From the NCBI GenBank assembly GCA_016350165.1, contig CP066225.1, positions 3,472,001 to 3,536,000 on the forward strand: a stretch of DNA of 64,000 bases. Reading direction: 5' to 3'. Made by a program: the position numbers and the translations under genes. This stretch comes from Planctomycetota bacterium. Lineage in GTDB: Bacteria > Planctomycetota > Phycisphaerae > Phycisphaerales > Phycisphaeraceae. This document shows, piece by piece, positions 9,977-19,802 of the stretch (within the stretch, counting starts at the first letter, position 1; each line of letters opens with the position of its first letter). The notes under the pieces are model-generated. The model was given only the letters and a program-made list of their open reading frames with translations, was not told the DNA's origin and did not search any database.

Positions 9977-11158
9977 ATGGGAACTAAACAGTCAAAAAGC
10001 AATAAAAAAGTGCTGGTCGCTATGTCCGGTGGTGTCGATTCTTCCGTCGTTGCAGCCTTACTCAAGTCTGAAGGCTACGAAGTCGTCGGTTGTTTCATGC
10101 GCCTTGGCTCTGATGACTCCGCCGAAGCTGCAGATGGATATGATAACCTGACTAACGCGTCTTGTGACCCAAAAAAAATAAAATTAGGTCATCAAGGTTG
10201 CTGTTCTCTCAATGATGCTTCCGACGCTCGTCTGGTCGCTGCAATGCTTGATATTCCCTTCTATGTCCTCAACTTTAAGCAGGATTTTGGCCGGGTCATC
10301 GACTACTTCGTCACCGAATACAACGCAGGCCGCACCCCCAACCCATGTGTTCGCTGCAACGATTGGCTCAAGTTCGGCAAGCTCCACGCTTACGCCAAGT
10401 CCATCGACGCTGATTACATCGCATCAGGCCACTACGCACGAGTCGATCGTTCAGGCCCCAATCCACGCCTCCTGCGTGGTCTCGATCACAACAAAGATCA
10501 GTCCTACGTTCTCTTCGGCTCAGGTCGCGAGCAACTCTCTCAAATGCTCCTTCCCATCGGCGAACTTGAAAAACCAGCCGTCCGCCAAATCGCTGACGAC
10601 TACAATCTCCCCGTTTTCAACAAGCCAGACTCACAAGAGATCTGCTTTGTTCCAGACAACGACTACGCCAACCTCGTTAAACGTCGTACACCCGAACAGT
10701 TCACCGAAGGCAGCATCGTCGATACCCAAGGTAACGTTGTCGGTACACATGAAGGGCATCAGCACTTCACCATCGGCCAACGTCGTGGCATCGGCGTCGC
10801 GCTCGGTTATCCAATCTACGTCACCCACCGTGACCCCGAAGGCAACACCATCACCGTCGGCCAAAAGCCTGATCTTCTCGCACAAGCACTTCAAGCCGAT
10901 CAAGTGAATTGGCTATCCCCCCCCAATGAGATCGATTCACTTACAGATGATGATGGTTGGATTAAGTGTGAAGCCAAGATTCGCTACAATTCCCCTCCCA
11001 AATCAGCGAAATGTAAATTGGTCGGGCAGAGTGATTCTCAAATTTTAGAAGTACGTTTTGATGATCCGCAAGAAGCGATCACGCCAGGCCAAGCTGTTGT
11101 TTGTTACGCAGACGACCTCGTCCTTGGCGGCGGCTGGATCACCAAAGCCATCGACTAA
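9977..11158 (+). CDS. mnmA: tRNA-specific 2-thiouridylase MnmA
   Basis: 393 residues, normal length. It makes the 2-thio group of U34 in Lys, Glu and Gln tRNAs using ATP and a persulfide relay. The PP-loop SGGVDSS is at 17-23; C124 in NPCVRC is the expected nucleophile and C223 in SQEICFV the second catalytic cysteine; FTIGQRRG stands near 264. An extra segment about 45-80 with CCS is common in bacterial MnmA. A 285-bp AT-rich spacer to the divergent gene at 9692 should hold its promoter. Confidence 0.95.
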   Translation: MGTKQSKSNKKVLVAMSGGVDSSVVAALLKSEGYEVVGCFMRLGSDDSAEAADGYDNLTNASCDPKKIKLGHQGCCSLNDASDARLVAAMLDIPFYVLNFKQDFGRVIDYFVTEYNAGRTPNPCVRCNDWLKFGKLHAYAKSIDADYIASGHYARVDRSGPNPRLLRGLDHNKDQSYVLFGSGREQLSQMLLPIGELEKPAVRQIADDYNLPVFNKPDSQEICFVPDNDYANLVKRRTPEQFTEGSIVDTQGNVVGTHEGHQHFTIGQRRGIGVALGYPIYVTHRDPEGNTITVGQKPDLLAQALQADQVNWLSPPNEIDSLTDDDGWIKCEAKIRYNSPPKSAKCKLVGQSDSQILEVRFDDPQEAITPGQAVVCYADDLVLGGGWITKAID

Positions 11159-11169
11159 TCATCGGATAG
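11155..11169. repeat. Near-copy of 15-bp palindrome: CTAAT-CATCG-GATAG
   Basis: One mismatch in the right half. It overlaps the mnmA stop codon. Confidence 0.45.
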
Positions 11170-11277
11170 ACTGCATAATCAGGATTTAGAGTTGACATGA
11201 TTTGTTGAAGAACATGCCATGGATTATTGTCACACTTTGTCCTTTAATCCGAGTGTACCAGAAGATATACTGAATTG

Positions 11278-11502
11278 ATGCCAATAGTCAGCCTTGTAAT
11301 CTTCATTCTCGGCTTTGCATTTCTCGCCATCGGTGCAACCCTCTTAACCTTCGGTCTCTCTTCATATTGCTTTAACTCAATATGGAATACCGTTGCTCAA
11401 CATTCCAAAATCCCGATACGTGGCAAAGGCATCCTGATCGGAAGTTTTATTCTTTTTCTTGGCTTTGTCGCATTGGCAATCTCTGCTCTACTTAACATTT
11501 AA
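11278..11502 (+). CDS. Small two-helix membrane protein
   Basis: 74 residues from the ATG at 11278, with two hydrophobic helices (about 4-28 and 50-72) joined by a polar loop containing KIPIRGKG. It lies between mnmA and murB on the same strand with gaps of about 120 and 75 bp. No recognised family. A TTG one codon earlier could also start it. The clean topology and C-ending codons like its neighbours favour a real gene. Confidence 0.55.
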   Translation: MPIVSLVIFILGFAFLAIGATLLTFGLSSYCFNSIWNTVAQHSKIPIRGKGILIGSFILFLGFVALAISALLNI

Positions 11503-11577
11503 TCACATCATTTCAGCAATTTATCCCTTTTTTCATAGTCCCTAGACCACAATCCCATCACCCCGTAAACTACTCTC

Positions 11578-12492
11578 ATGCCTACAACCCTCATCCCACA
11601 ACTTAAAACCCTCCTCACCATCACCGGCATCCGCACCATCTACGATGCTCCCATCGGTGAGATGACCTGGTACAAAACCGGCGGCCGCGCATCCGCCCTA
11701 TGCTATCCCTCCTCAGAATTCGAACTCTATTCACTGATTAGTCTCGCCAACACCAACAACATCCCCCTCTACATCCTCGGCTCCGGCGCCAACCTCCTTG
11801 TCCTTAATCAAGGCGTGCCCGGTATCGTCATCTCACTCGACTCACCAAACTGGAAAGAATACTCAGTCAGCGAAAACACCCTCACCGTCAAGGCTGGTTA
11901 CGACCTGATGAAGCTCATTCACGAAGCATCCAAGCGCGGATTAGCAGGCCTCGAACCGCTTGCAGGTATCCCCGCTTCCGTCGGCGGTGCGATCCGCATG
12001 AACGCCGGTGGCGCCTTCGGCGAAATCGGCACTCACGTCACACGTGTCCGCACCATGTCCGTTGATGGCCAAATCACAAACCTCACCAAAGATCAGCTCC
12101 AATTCAACTACCGTTCAACCAACATCACCGATCCCTTCATCCTCGAAGTTGATTTTGAACTCGAACAAGCTGACCCAACCGAGTTGCGTGCCAAAGTCAA
12201 AGAGATTTTCGATTACAAAAAGAACTCTCAGCCCATGGCCGACCGCTCCGCTGGTTGCACATTCAAAAACCCAGTCGAAAAACCAGCCGGTATGCTCATC
12301 GACGAGTCGGGTCTTAAAGGCTACCGAATTGGTACGGCTGAAGTGTCCACCATTCACGCTAACTTCATTGCTGTCGATCGTGAGGACCCAAACGCCGATG
12401 ACGTTGCAGCACTCATCGAGCATGTTCAAAAAACCGTTCTCGATAAGACCGGCATCACACTCCAACGTGAAGTCGTCATATGGCCACAATGA
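11578..12492 (+). CDS. murB: UDP-N-acetylenolpyruvoylglucosamine reductase MurB
   Basis: 304 residues, the length of type II MurB. It reduces the enolpyruvyl group to make UDP-MurNAc for peptidoglycan, using FAD and NADPH. FAD-binding signatures are the segments YILGSGANLLV and PLAGIPASVGGAIRMNAGGAFGE. The position of the catalytic Ser in many MurB proteins reads Cys here (SAGCTFKNP). This is evidence for peptidoglycan synthesis in this planctomycete. Upstream neighbours are unrelated, so it is probably transcribed alone or with the small membrane gene. Confidence 0.93.
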   Translation: MPTTLIPQLKTLLTITGIRTIYDAPIGEMTWYKTGGRASALCYPSSEFELYSLISLANTNNIPLYILGSGANLLVLNQGVPGIVISLDSPNWKEYSVSENTLTVKAGYDLMKLIHEASKRGLAGLEPLAGIPASVGGAIRMNAGGAFGEIGTHVTRVRTMSVDGQITNLTKDQLQFNYRSTNITDPFILEVDFELEQADPTELRAKVKEIFDYKKNSQPMADRSAGCTFKNPVEKPAGMLIDESGLKGYRIGTAEVSTIHANFIAVDREDPNADDVAALIEHVQKTVLDKTGITLQREVVIWPQ

Positions 12493-12966
12493 TTAAACTG
12501 CGTATTATCGAACCCTTCTCTCTTGTGATCCATTTCTATACTTTCCCACCATCAGCGACCGATATCCAAATTTAGTGGGGTCCAGTCTGTTGTTGCTTCA
12601 TAATCGTTTTTTCGATTGTGTATATAGATCAGTCGAACTTTTGTTCGCCTTTTCTATCTCGTTAATCAGTATGTTGCGTGATTATTTTTACAGGTTAACG
12701 AGATACATACGATGTGATGTGTATTAAAAACGTATGTGTTGTTTTGCACCGTGATGAAAATTCTTTTTAGAGAATTTGCATCGATTCACAGGTATTGCTA
12801 CGGTTGTTTACAGCCTGGTTGTATCTTCTAATCAACCGCTGCAATACAAAATTCGGTACTGACAACAAGCGTTGCCAAACGTTATGTCATTGGACTAACA
12901 ATCGATTAGATTGTCTTGTCTAATGTCTTCGCAAATAGTTTGATGACGCATGCAGGAGCTGTATCC
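12493..12966 (+). promoter_or_regulatory. Upstream region of cydAB with two inverted repeats
   Basis: This 474-bp gap has no gene. It carries a perfect 11-bp inverted repeat TATCTCGTTAA / TTAACGAGATA at 12655-12665 and 12695-12705. A second pair, ACATACG / CGTATGT, follows at 12705-12711 and 12731-12737, and there is an AAATTC...GAATTT pair near 12760. An oxygen- or redox-responsive regulator is the obvious guess for a bd-oxidase promoter, but no known binding site is recognisable. Confidence 0.5.
12895..12909. repeat. 15-bp palindrome CTAAC-AATCG-ATTAG
   Basis: Exact copy 57 bp before the cydA start. It is one of the two exact copies not placed at a gene 3' end. Confidence 0.7.
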
Positions 12967-14667
12967 ATGGATTTGGACGTCGTCTTCCTCTCTCGTCTTC
13001 AGTTCGCTTTGACGATCATGTTTCACTACCTCTTCCCGCCACTCACCATCGGGCTCGGCGGCCTCATTGTCATCTACGAAACACTCTACCTCACTAAAAA
13101 AGATACCGCATGGAAGTCCGCAAACGTCTTTTGGATCAAACTCTTTGCAGTCACATTCGCTGTCGGCGTCGCAACCGGCATCGTCATGGAATTCGAGTTC
13201 GGCACCAACTGGGCGAACTACTCCAGATTCGTCGGCGACGTCTTCGGCTCCGCTCTTGCCGCTGAAGGCATCTTCGCATTCTTCCTTGAATCAGGTTTCC
13301 TCGCTGTTCTCGTCTTCGGACGTGATCGCGTCGGCAAAAAGTTCTACTACTTCTCAACATGGATGGTCTTCATCGGGTCCGTCTTCTCATCCGTCTGGAT
13401 CGTCATCGCAAACTCCTGGCAACAAACTCCACGAGGTTCACTCGTCCAACAAATGACCAATCCCAGCACCGGCGAACCTTGGTTCATCGATGGTGCGCCT
13501 CAAATGCGTGCCCAAATGCAAAATTTCTGGGAAGTCGTCTTCAACCCATCAACCATCGATCGCATCACACACGTCTGGGCTGGATGCGCAGTCACAGGCG
13601 GCTTTTTCGTCCTCTCCATCTGTGCATGGTATATCCTCCGCAAGAAGCACATGGACTTTTCAAAACGCTGCTTCAAGGTCGCACTCGTCTTTACCTTCCT
13701 CGGCGTCCTCGCATCCGCAGTCACAGGTGACTCAAACGCACGCATGGTTGCTGAGCAGCAACCAGCAAAACTTGCTGCTTTTGAAGGTCATTACGAAACC
13801 GGCGACGGCCCAACCGCACTTCATCTCTTCGGTATACCCAACGACAAAACCAAAACTGTCGATTACTCAATCGAAATTCCCGGCATGCTTTCATTCCTCG
13901 TATACCGAGAGTTTCCACCTAAAACCCCAGTCATCGGCCTCGACCAATTCCATCCCGACGACATACCACCAACACAAATTCCATTCCAAGCCTTCCATAT
14001 CATGGTTGCCCTCGGTTTTGCCATGCTCGGCCTCACCATCATCGGATTCTTCTTCTGGTGGCGTGGCTCACTCTTCAAACAGCGTTGGCTCATGTACCTC
14101 TTCGTTATTGGTATCCTCGGCGCCATTGCCGCCAATGAACTCGGCTGGGTTACCGCCGAAGTTGGACGTCAACCTTGGATCGTCTACCCCCCAATGCAGA
14201 AAACTACGGATGGTGAAATCCTCCGCAACGCTGACGGTATCATTCAGTTCCAACAGGCAGAATGGCCAACCTTGGAAGGCGGAGCAGTCCTCAAACCAGC
14301 CGGTCTTCGTACGCGTGATGGTCATTCCCAAGCCGTCGTACAAAGCCAGGTTCTTTTTTCAATCATCATGTTCGGCCTCATCTACACGCTCCTCTTCTTC
14401 GTCTGGATCTACGTCCTTAACGAAAAGATACGCAAAGGCCCAGCCCCCGTTGGCGAAGCAGTCACACCACCCGAAGGCTTCATCAGAACTGCAGGCGAAC
14501 ATGCCCACGATTCAATGACCTCACTCCGTGAACAAGCTCAAGACCCAAGCAAACTCCCCGGCACCTCACCGATACCTAAAAAACCTGACAAACCCTCCGA
14601 CACACCCGACGCCTATCACGGCATCTCAAAAATCCTTCGTATGTTCATCGAAAAATTCAAAAAGTAA
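12967..14667 (+). CDS. cydA: Cytochrome bd ubiquinol oxidase subunit I
   Basis: 566 residues from the ATG at 12967, chosen because AGGAG precedes it and the protein then starts like other CydA proteins ([20 protein letters not shown]). Candidate haem ligands and proton-path residues are H20, E100, E108, H202 and M346. The quinol loop has [11 protein letters not shown] near 268, and GRQPW is at 400-404. About 90 residues after the last helix are hydrophilic and Pro/Asp-rich. It forms the membrane oxidase with CydB, reducing oxygen with quinol. The pair is followed by a strong terminator. Confidence 0.95.
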   Translation: MDLDVVFLSRLQFALTIMFHYLFPPLTIGLGGLIVIYETLYLTKKDTAWKSANVFWIKLFAVTFAVGVATGIVMEFEFGTNWANYSRFVGDVFGSALAAEGIFAFFLESGFLAVLVFGRDRVGKKFYYFSTWMVFIGSVFSSVWIVIANSWQQTPRGSLVQQMTNPSTGEPWFIDGAPQMRAQMQNFWEVVFNPSTIDRITHVWAGCAVTGGFFVLSICAWYILRKKHMDFSKRCFKVALVFTFLGVLASAVTGDSNARMVAEQQPAKLAAFEGHYETGDGPTALHLFGIPNDKTKTVDYSIEIPGMLSFLVYREFPPKTPVIGLDQFHPDDIPPTQIPFQAFHIMVALGFAMLGLTIIGFFFWWRGSLFKQRWLMYLFVIGILGAIAANELGWVTAEVGRQPWIVYPPMQKTTDGEILRNADGIIQFQQAEWPTLEGGAVLKPAGLRTRDGHSQAVVQSQVLFSIIMFGLIYTLLFFVWIYVLNEKIRKGPAPVGEAVTPPEGFIRTAGEHAHDSMTSLREQAQDPSKLPGTSPIPKKPDKPSDTPDAYHGISKILRMFIEKFKK

Positions 14668-14819
14668 ATCCCCTCCTCATAATCTCAATCACACACCACC
14701 CTCAACACATTCACATGCTCACAACCTCATCTCCGCATACCCCCCCCTTCCACGTACCACAACCACTCAGCCTCAATACGCAAAATTTCAGGGAGACAAA
14801 CGAAACAACAACAAATAAC

Positions 14820-14835
14820 ATCCTATTTATAGGAT
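14820..14835 (+). promoter_or_regulatory. Hairpin covering the cydB ribosome-binding site
   Basis: ATCCTA-TTTA-TAGGAT forms a perfect six-pair hairpin. Its right arm contains the AGGA that is placed seven bases before the cydB ATG. Folding would hide the ribosome-binding site, so cydB translation may be tuned relative to cydA. Confidence 0.5.
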
Positions 14836-14841
14836 ATATAA

Positions 14842-15867
14842 ATGACATTTGATCTTAATTTACTGTGGTTTTTGTTAATCGGCGTACTCATGACCGGTTA
14901 CGCAATCCTCGACGGTTTCGACCTCGGCGTCGGCATCTTGCACCTCACCGTCCGCGATGATACTAATCGACGACTGCAACTCAACTCGATTGGCCCGCTT
15001 TGGGATGGAAATGAGGTTTGGTTAGTAACTTTTGGTGGAGCATTATTTGCTGCATTTCCCGAGACCTATGCTACTATCTTTGAAACCTTCTATATACCTT
15101 TCATGCTTTTGCTTTTTGCCCTTATTTTTAGGGCGGTTTCGATTGAATTTCGCAGTAAACAAAAGTACTCAATTTGGCGCGGATTTTGGGATGTTTGCTT
15201 CTGTTTTGCGTCCACACTTGCGACGTTTTTGTTTGGTGTTGCGGTTGGTGTGAGTATGATCGGGATTCCGTTAAATGAGCGGTTTTTGTTTATGGGGAAT
15301 ATCTTTCATTTGCTGCATCCTTATGCTCTTTGTGTTGGGGTTTTGGCGGTGGCTGTGTTTGCGATGCACGGGGCGATTTATCTTTACCTTAAGACTGAAG
15401 GGGAGTTACAGAAACATGCGCGGCGGAACTTTTGGCGGATGTTCTATTTCTTCCTTGTGATGTATCTGGTTGTGACGGTTTATACGCTGATTGCGGTGCC
15501 GCGGGCGATTGATAACTTCACGAACTATCCTTGGTTATGGATTGTGGTGATTTTGAATGTTTTGGCGGTGGCGAATATACCGCGAGCGATGTATTTGGGA
15601 CGCCCGTTGTATGCGTTTATCAGTAGTTGCTGCACGATTGCTGCGTTCGTATTTCTTTTTAGTACAGCACTTTATCCGAATTTGGTGACGAGTAGTGTGA
15701 ATGAGGCGACGAACAGTTTGAATATTTATAATGCGGCTTCGACGCCGCTGACGTTGACGATTATGACGGTGATTGCAGTGATTGGTATGCCGATTGTGTT
15801 GCTGTACACGGCGATTGTGTATTGGACATTTAGAGGTAAAGTGGTTCTTGATGAACACAGTTACTAA
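14842..15867 (+). CDS. cydB: Cytochrome bd ubiquinol oxidase subunit II
   Basis: 341 residues with about eight to nine membrane helices. The conserved CydB opening (LLIGVLMTGYAILDGFDLGVG) and the GPLWDGNEVWLVTFGGALFAAFPETYA block identify it. It partners CydA 174 bp upstream on the same strand. Its coding strand changes abruptly from C-rich to G/T-rich at about base 15000 while the protein stays continuous and conserved, so the composition switch is not caused by a join of two genes. Confidence 0.95.
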   Translation: MTFDLNLLWFLLIGVLMTGYAILDGFDLGVGILHLTVRDDTNRRLQLNSIGPLWDGNEVWLVTFGGALFAAFPETYATIFETFYIPFMLLLFALIFRAVSIEFRSKQKYSIWRGFWDVCFCFASTLATFLFGVAVGVSMIGIPLNERFLFMGNIFHLLHPYALCVGVLAVAVFAMHGAIYLYLKTEGELQKHARRNFWRMFYFFLVMYLVVTVYTLIAVPRAIDNFTNYPWLWIVVILNVLAVANIPRAMYLGRPLYAFISSCCTIAAFVFLFSTALYPNLVTSSVNEATNSLNIYNAASTPLTLTIMTVIAVIGMPIVLLYTAIVYWTFRGKVVLDEHSY

Positions 15868-15905
15868 ATCGTCATTTTCGTGTGATAAAAATGTTGAATG
15901 AATTG

Positions 15906-15942
15906 AACAAACTGTGCGCATCTGCGCACAGTTTGTTTTTTG
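15906..15942 (+). terminator. Strong Rho-independent terminator after cydAB
   Basis: Perfect 15-bp stem AACAAACTGTGCGCA / TGCGCACAGTTTGTT with a two-base spacer, followed by a T run. The stem core contains the GTGCGCA palindrome seen in the repeat that follows. Confidence 0.85.
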
Positions 15943-15944
15943 TT

Positions 15945-16280
15945 TTGGGATGCGCGCGGGCGCATGATTTTGCGTTGTGAAGTGCGTGTATGCGGCGGAT
16001 GAATTTTGTGCGCGCGGGAAATTCGGGCGCGCAAAAAAGCGTATTCTGAGTGCGCGCACGAAAAAAACAGATTGCGTGCATATTGCTTGTAAGTACTGGC
16101 AATCAATGTGATTGCGCGTGCGCGCTTTTGGTGTTGCAGAATTGAGAAAATAGCGAGTTTTGGCTTATAAATGGTCAGAAACGTGAAGAAACGGGTTGGA
16201 ATTGGTTAGAAATCACGAGTTTTGAGGCGCTTTTCGGGAATCGGCGGTTGAGAATCTTACAGAACATGCGCGCGTGTTGT
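15945..16280 (+). repeat. Dispersed GCGCGCAC repeat, copy downstream of cydB
   Basis: The gene-free stretch contains six or so blocks such as TTTTGTGCGCGCG (about 16005), GGCGCGCAAAAAA, GTGCGCGCACGAAAAAA (about 16050) and GCGTGCGCGCTTTT (about 16115). The segment 16003-16075 lines up base by base with 33875-33945 in the same order and spacing (GCGCGCAAAAAA, CGTATT, GCGCGCACGAAAAAA). Confidence 0.6.
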
Positions 16281-16444
16281 GTGTGAATGTGATTTATATT
16301 CATAGACATAGAGGTTACTAATACTGAGATTTGTGGAAGTGATTGGAACTGCTGGCGAGTTTGATCGTCTATATTGTGGATGGGTTGTTGGCTGGGATGT
16401 GGGATTGGGCGAAAATGAAATGAAATATGAATTACGGTGAGGCA

Positions 16445-17812
16445 ATGATGGTGTATCAACAGTTTGTTCGATGGATGTGTGTTGCGGTTCTGTTTTTGGT
16501 TTGTGGTGCTGTTGGGGCGGATGATGGGGGGAGAAGTCAAAACGTTTTTGATATGGAGACGGTGACGTTTGATGAAATGGCGGATCGGATTGATTTGCAT
16601 TTGGATGATTATTGCTGGTACTTGAAGCAGAAGCGGAAGTGGGAGCGAGAGCATGAGGGTGAGTTTGAGGATGAACTTGCGAGATTGAAGGAGAAGCATG
16701 ATCGCGGGGAGATGACGGATGAAGATGAGTTGCGGCGATACAAGAAATTGGTTGGGCAGGAATTGCGCGAGTGGGTTGTTGGTTTGGATGAGATTTTGGA
16801 AGAGGTTTATGAAATGCCCATGATTGATTTAGAGGGAATGGGTGGTGAGGAAGGGGTTGATCGTGTTGTTGAGGTGATTAATCGGATTCGGTTCCGTGTG
16901 AAGGCAAAGGCGACGGGGGAAGATGTTGATAGGCTGAATATTTATGTTGGGGATGAGTATTTGTTTGTGCATGATGCAGCAGTTGCGGCGGAGAAGCTTC
17001 GGAAGAAGATACGGCTGGGGAATGGTGTTGCGTTTGAAACGATGGTTGAGCGGTTTACCAAATGGTTAGAGGGGTATACGGAATATGGTGAGAGGAAGCG
17101 AAAGTTACATGAAAAATATCCAGATACGCACTTCAATTTTGCACTTTATGAAGTGATTGATTTGAAATTGGATTTGGCGTTTGAGATGGATCGTGATGTG
17201 TTGATTGAGCAGGGGGCAGGGGAGGTGATGACGGGGATGTTGAAGTTAGTGAGTGAATGGGAAGAGGAGATGCCTTGGGAGGTGGGTGAACTGTGTATGA
17301 AGATGGAGAAGGTGCTTTTTAAGGTCGGAGATGAAGCGTCTAAGCGCGAGTTAGCTTGGTGGGTTGATCGCGATGAATATGATGTGTTTGATCGTATGAG
17401 AGATTGGTTTGGTGGAGGTGTCAGTGTTATTGGTGGAGATCATTGGCGAGAGATGGTGGATGATGAAAGGTATCAAAGTGAAGTTGCAGCGGGGCAAGTT
17501 GCGTACAAGGAGATGAAGGATTTGATCTGGGGACGAAGAGATGACGAGCTTGATGTTGAGTTGAAGGCGGAGTGGGAGAAGACAGATGGGGGAGGACAGT
17601 TGCATACGCTGATTCGTATTAAGAATAAGTGTGATCATGCTGTGAACATTAAAGGGTATTGGATGCACGAATTTTTGCGGCTATATATGACGAGTGAGGA
17701 TGGTGAACGTTTGCTGTTGGGGCAATTGAATCAGGAAGTGGATTTTATGAAAGCTGGGGTTCTTGAGGTGGGTGAGTCTGAGGATGTGGAGATGGTGTTT
17801 GAGCTAAAGTAA
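16445..17812 (+). CDS. Exported charged protein, paralogue A (C-terminus cut off by a stop)
   Basis: 455 residues from ATG 16445, which has GGTGAGG just upstream; the frame is open to 16427. A signal peptide (VRWMCVAVLFLVCGAVGA) precedes a long, strongly charged, helix-rich region with many Asp/Glu/Lys/Arg. The N-terminus is clearly related to the gene at 18083. The frame stops at TAA 17810-17812, but the same frame continues with the C-terminal sequence expected from the paralogue (see 17813-18040). The product therefore probably lacks its normal end. Function unknown; secreted or periplasmic. Confidence 0.6.
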   Translation: MMVYQQFVRWMCVAVLFLVCGAVGADDGGRSQNVFDMETVTFDEMADRIDLHLDDYCWYLKQKRKWEREHEGEFEDELARLKEKHDRGEMTDEDELRRYKKLVGQELREWVVGLDEILEEVYEMPMIDLEGMGGEEGVDRVVEVINRIRFRVKAKATGEDVDRLNIYVGDEYLFVHDAAVAAEKLRKKIRLGNGVAFETMVERFTKWLEGYTEYGERKRKLHEKYPDTHFNFALYEVIDLKLDLAFEMDRDVLIEQGAGEVMTGMLKLVSEWEEEMPWEVGELCMKMEKVLFKVGDEASKRELAWWVDRDEYDVFDRMRDWFGGGVSVIGGDHWREMVDDERYQSEVAAGQVAYKEMKDLIWGRRDDELDVELKAEWEKTDGGGQLHTLIRIKNKCDHAVNIKGYWMHEFLRLYMTSEDGERLLLGQLNQEVDFMKAGVLEVGESEDVEMVFELK

Positions 17813-18040
17813 GTAGTTCTTGATGATGGTGTGAAGGCAAAGCGATTTGAGGTGTTGGGGGAAGTGTATGGCGAGGATGTGAAAGGCGTTTTATTGAATG
17901 GAAGGGGGAAGTATCGTGTTTATGGGATGCTGAACAATCCTTATTTTTTGGGTAAGGAAATGGCGAAGCAAGAGTATGGTGATGAGAGGTGGGTGAGTTG
18001 GACGGTGAGTGAGCCTGTGGTTGTTGAGATTGATTGGTGA
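17813..18040 (+). pseudogene. In-frame continuation of paralogue A after the TAA
   Basis: Directly after the stop, in the same frame, 75 codons follow without interruption and end WVSWTVSEPVVVEIDW-stop. The downstream paralogue ends WIGWAVSEPVVVKWDG and has QYRVYAVV where this piece has KYRVYGML. The homology shows that the two pieces were one gene and that the TAA is a nonsense change, unless it is read through. Confidence 0.65.
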
Positions 18041-18082
18041 TGTTTGATGTTGGATGAGCTGTAAATGTTTGGCGAGGTTTAA

Positions 18083-19195
18083 ATGATGCTGCAAAAGATT
18101 GTTTGGTGGATGAGTGTTGCGAGTTTGTGTTTGGTGTGTGGTGTTGTTACGGCTGAGGAGACGATGAGGGAATTGATGGATGTGGTTGAAGGGGATATGG
18201 CGGGGCTTATTGAGAAGATTGATGAGAAGGTTTACCAGGAAGATGAGCGAGATGAGATTAGTCAGTTGGAAGATTTTTCGCTGACGTGGTTGGTTGAGAG
18301 GTTATATGAACGGTTGGATGATGAAGGTGGGTTGGATGATGCGATAGAGGAGAAGATGTATGGTTGGCTTGCGGTGTTGGATGAGCGGTCTTTGAGGTTG
18401 GTTGCGTCGGTGTCTTATTTGCCGTTTGATGTTGAGGATATTTTGCTGAGATATGGGAGCGAGGATGCGAAAGCGTTTGTGTATGAGCGTATGGATGATG
18501 ATGTGTATCCGATGCTTGGGCGGCTGGTGAATTATGCGGAAGAGGAATTTGATCGGGAAGTTTTTCGAGCAGATTCGGTTGAAGGGGAGGATGGGTTAGG
18601 GTTGTATTTTGTAACGAGGCGGGATGTGAGTGAACGATACAAGCGGTTTCGCGAGAAGTTGTTTGCGCATCAGGATGAGTCGCTTAAGGTGAAGGTAAGT
18701 GGTGAGTTTAAAGGGGAAGGTAAGACGCGTGAGTTTAATGTGAAGGTTGAGGTGGTTAATGAGGGAGATGAAGTTGTTTTGATTAACCGCGTGCATCGGA
18801 ATTTTGAAATGCACTTGTTTTTTGAGGATATGAATGGTGAGTTGATGTTGCAGAAGCGTTCGTATGGGATTGGATGTTCGTTTATTCCGGGGTTTGAGTG
18901 GGTTGGACAGGGCGAGACAATTGCGTATGAGCGTCGATACCATGTGAGTGATGGTAAGCTGCGAGAGATGTTGGCGACGGATATGTTTGCGCCCTGGCAG
19001 TATTTGGTGCAGCGAAAACAGTATCGGGTGTATGCGGTGGTGAGGCAGTTTGGTTTGAAGCGGTTGTCGCATTTGAAGTTGGATGTGCCTGGGAAGTATG
19101 AGGGGAAGGGGTTGGAAGATGCATGGATTGGTTGGGCGGTGAGTGAGCCTGTGGTGGTGAAGTGGGATGGGGGGGATGACGTGGATGCGGATTGA
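18083..19195 (+). CDS. Exported charged protein, paralogue B (intact)
   Basis: 370 residues. The N-terminal signal peptide (KIVWWMSVASLCLVCGVVTA) matches that of the preceding gene almost position by position, and the C-terminus ends with the shared W-x-x-W-x-VSEPVVV motif. The middle is acidic and helix-rich, followed by a beta-rich part with SGEFKGEGKTREFNVKVEVVNEGDEVV, which looks like an Ig-like or transport-associated beta sandwich. GAGG precedes the ATG. The tandem arrangement indicates local duplication. No function recognised; probably periplasmic. Confidence 0.7.
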   Translation: MMLQKIVWWMSVASLCLVCGVVTAEETMRELMDVVEGDMAGLIEKIDEKVYQEDERDEISQLEDFSLTWLVERLYERLDDEGGLDDAIEEKMYGWLAVLDERSLRLVASVSYLPFDVEDILLRYGSEDAKAFVYERMDDDVYPMLGRLVNYAEEEFDREVFRADSVEGEDGLGLYFVTRRDVSERYKRFREKLFAHQDESLKVKVSGEFKGEGKTREFNVKVEVVNEGDEVVLINRVHRNFEMHLFFEDMNGELMLQKRSYGIGCSFIPGFEWVGQGETIAYERRYHVSDGKLREMLATDMFAPWQYLVQRKQYRVYAVVRQFGLKRLSHLKLDVPGKYEGKGLEDAWIGWAVSEPVVVKWDGGDDVDAD

Positions 19196-19802
19196 TTGTG
19201 GGGGTTTGGTGTTGATTGGACAGGGGAGGGATAGTCATGATGTGGGTTGGGAGGAGTAGGCGGCCGATAATTGGGGGGTATGTGGTGGGGGTGTGGAGGT
19301 TGCTGAGCGTTGTGGAAGTGAGAATCGCGGTTTGAGGGTGATGAGTGGGGATTGGTTGTGCGTAAATTGGTGTGAATGGGGAGATATGTATAGAATTCGG
19401 ACAAAATCATCGGTTGAACGAATTTCGTATGTTCAGTTGAGGATTGATCTGGCGGCGTAAATGTACGGGCACTTCGGTGTCATGGGGTGAGGGAAGGTAA
19501 ATTAGTTATGTGCTAAAAATCGCGTCTGTAAGGGGGATCGTACAGGCCGATGCGGCTATAACTGCTGGGGAATGGTTGTGGAATAGGGGCAGGAGTAGGG
19601 TGCAAAGGTAGTGAGGCGTGGGGATGTAATGTGAATCAAGTGCATATAAAATGTTTTTTATAAGGTACTTAGGGGTTTATGTCGCGAGTAGGCATTAGTT
19701 ATGTGGGGGAGCGAGAGTCTGCAGGTTTGCAGAGGTTGGTTGTATGTGTCAGAATAGGAGGCTCGTACAACGGGCTATTTATAGCGAAAGGTAAGGAATT
19801 CA
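19196..19802. other. Gene-free G-rich gap before rpsU
   Basis: About 600 bp, very G-rich on the plus strand, with no convincing coding frame. The last 150 bp, including AT-rich ATAAAATGTTTTTTATAAGG near 19645, probably hold the rpsU promoter. A frame open through rpsU in another phase is a shadow. Confidence 0.4.

Noticed and set aside
13490-14518. 342-codon open frame inside cydA
   Set aside because: Ser/Thr/Pro-rich shadow frame of a conserved gene; produced by C-ending codons of cydA.
18670-19410. 246-codon minus-strand frame across paralogue B
   Set aside because: Composition artefact of extreme G/T richness; the plus-strand protein has homology to its neighbour.
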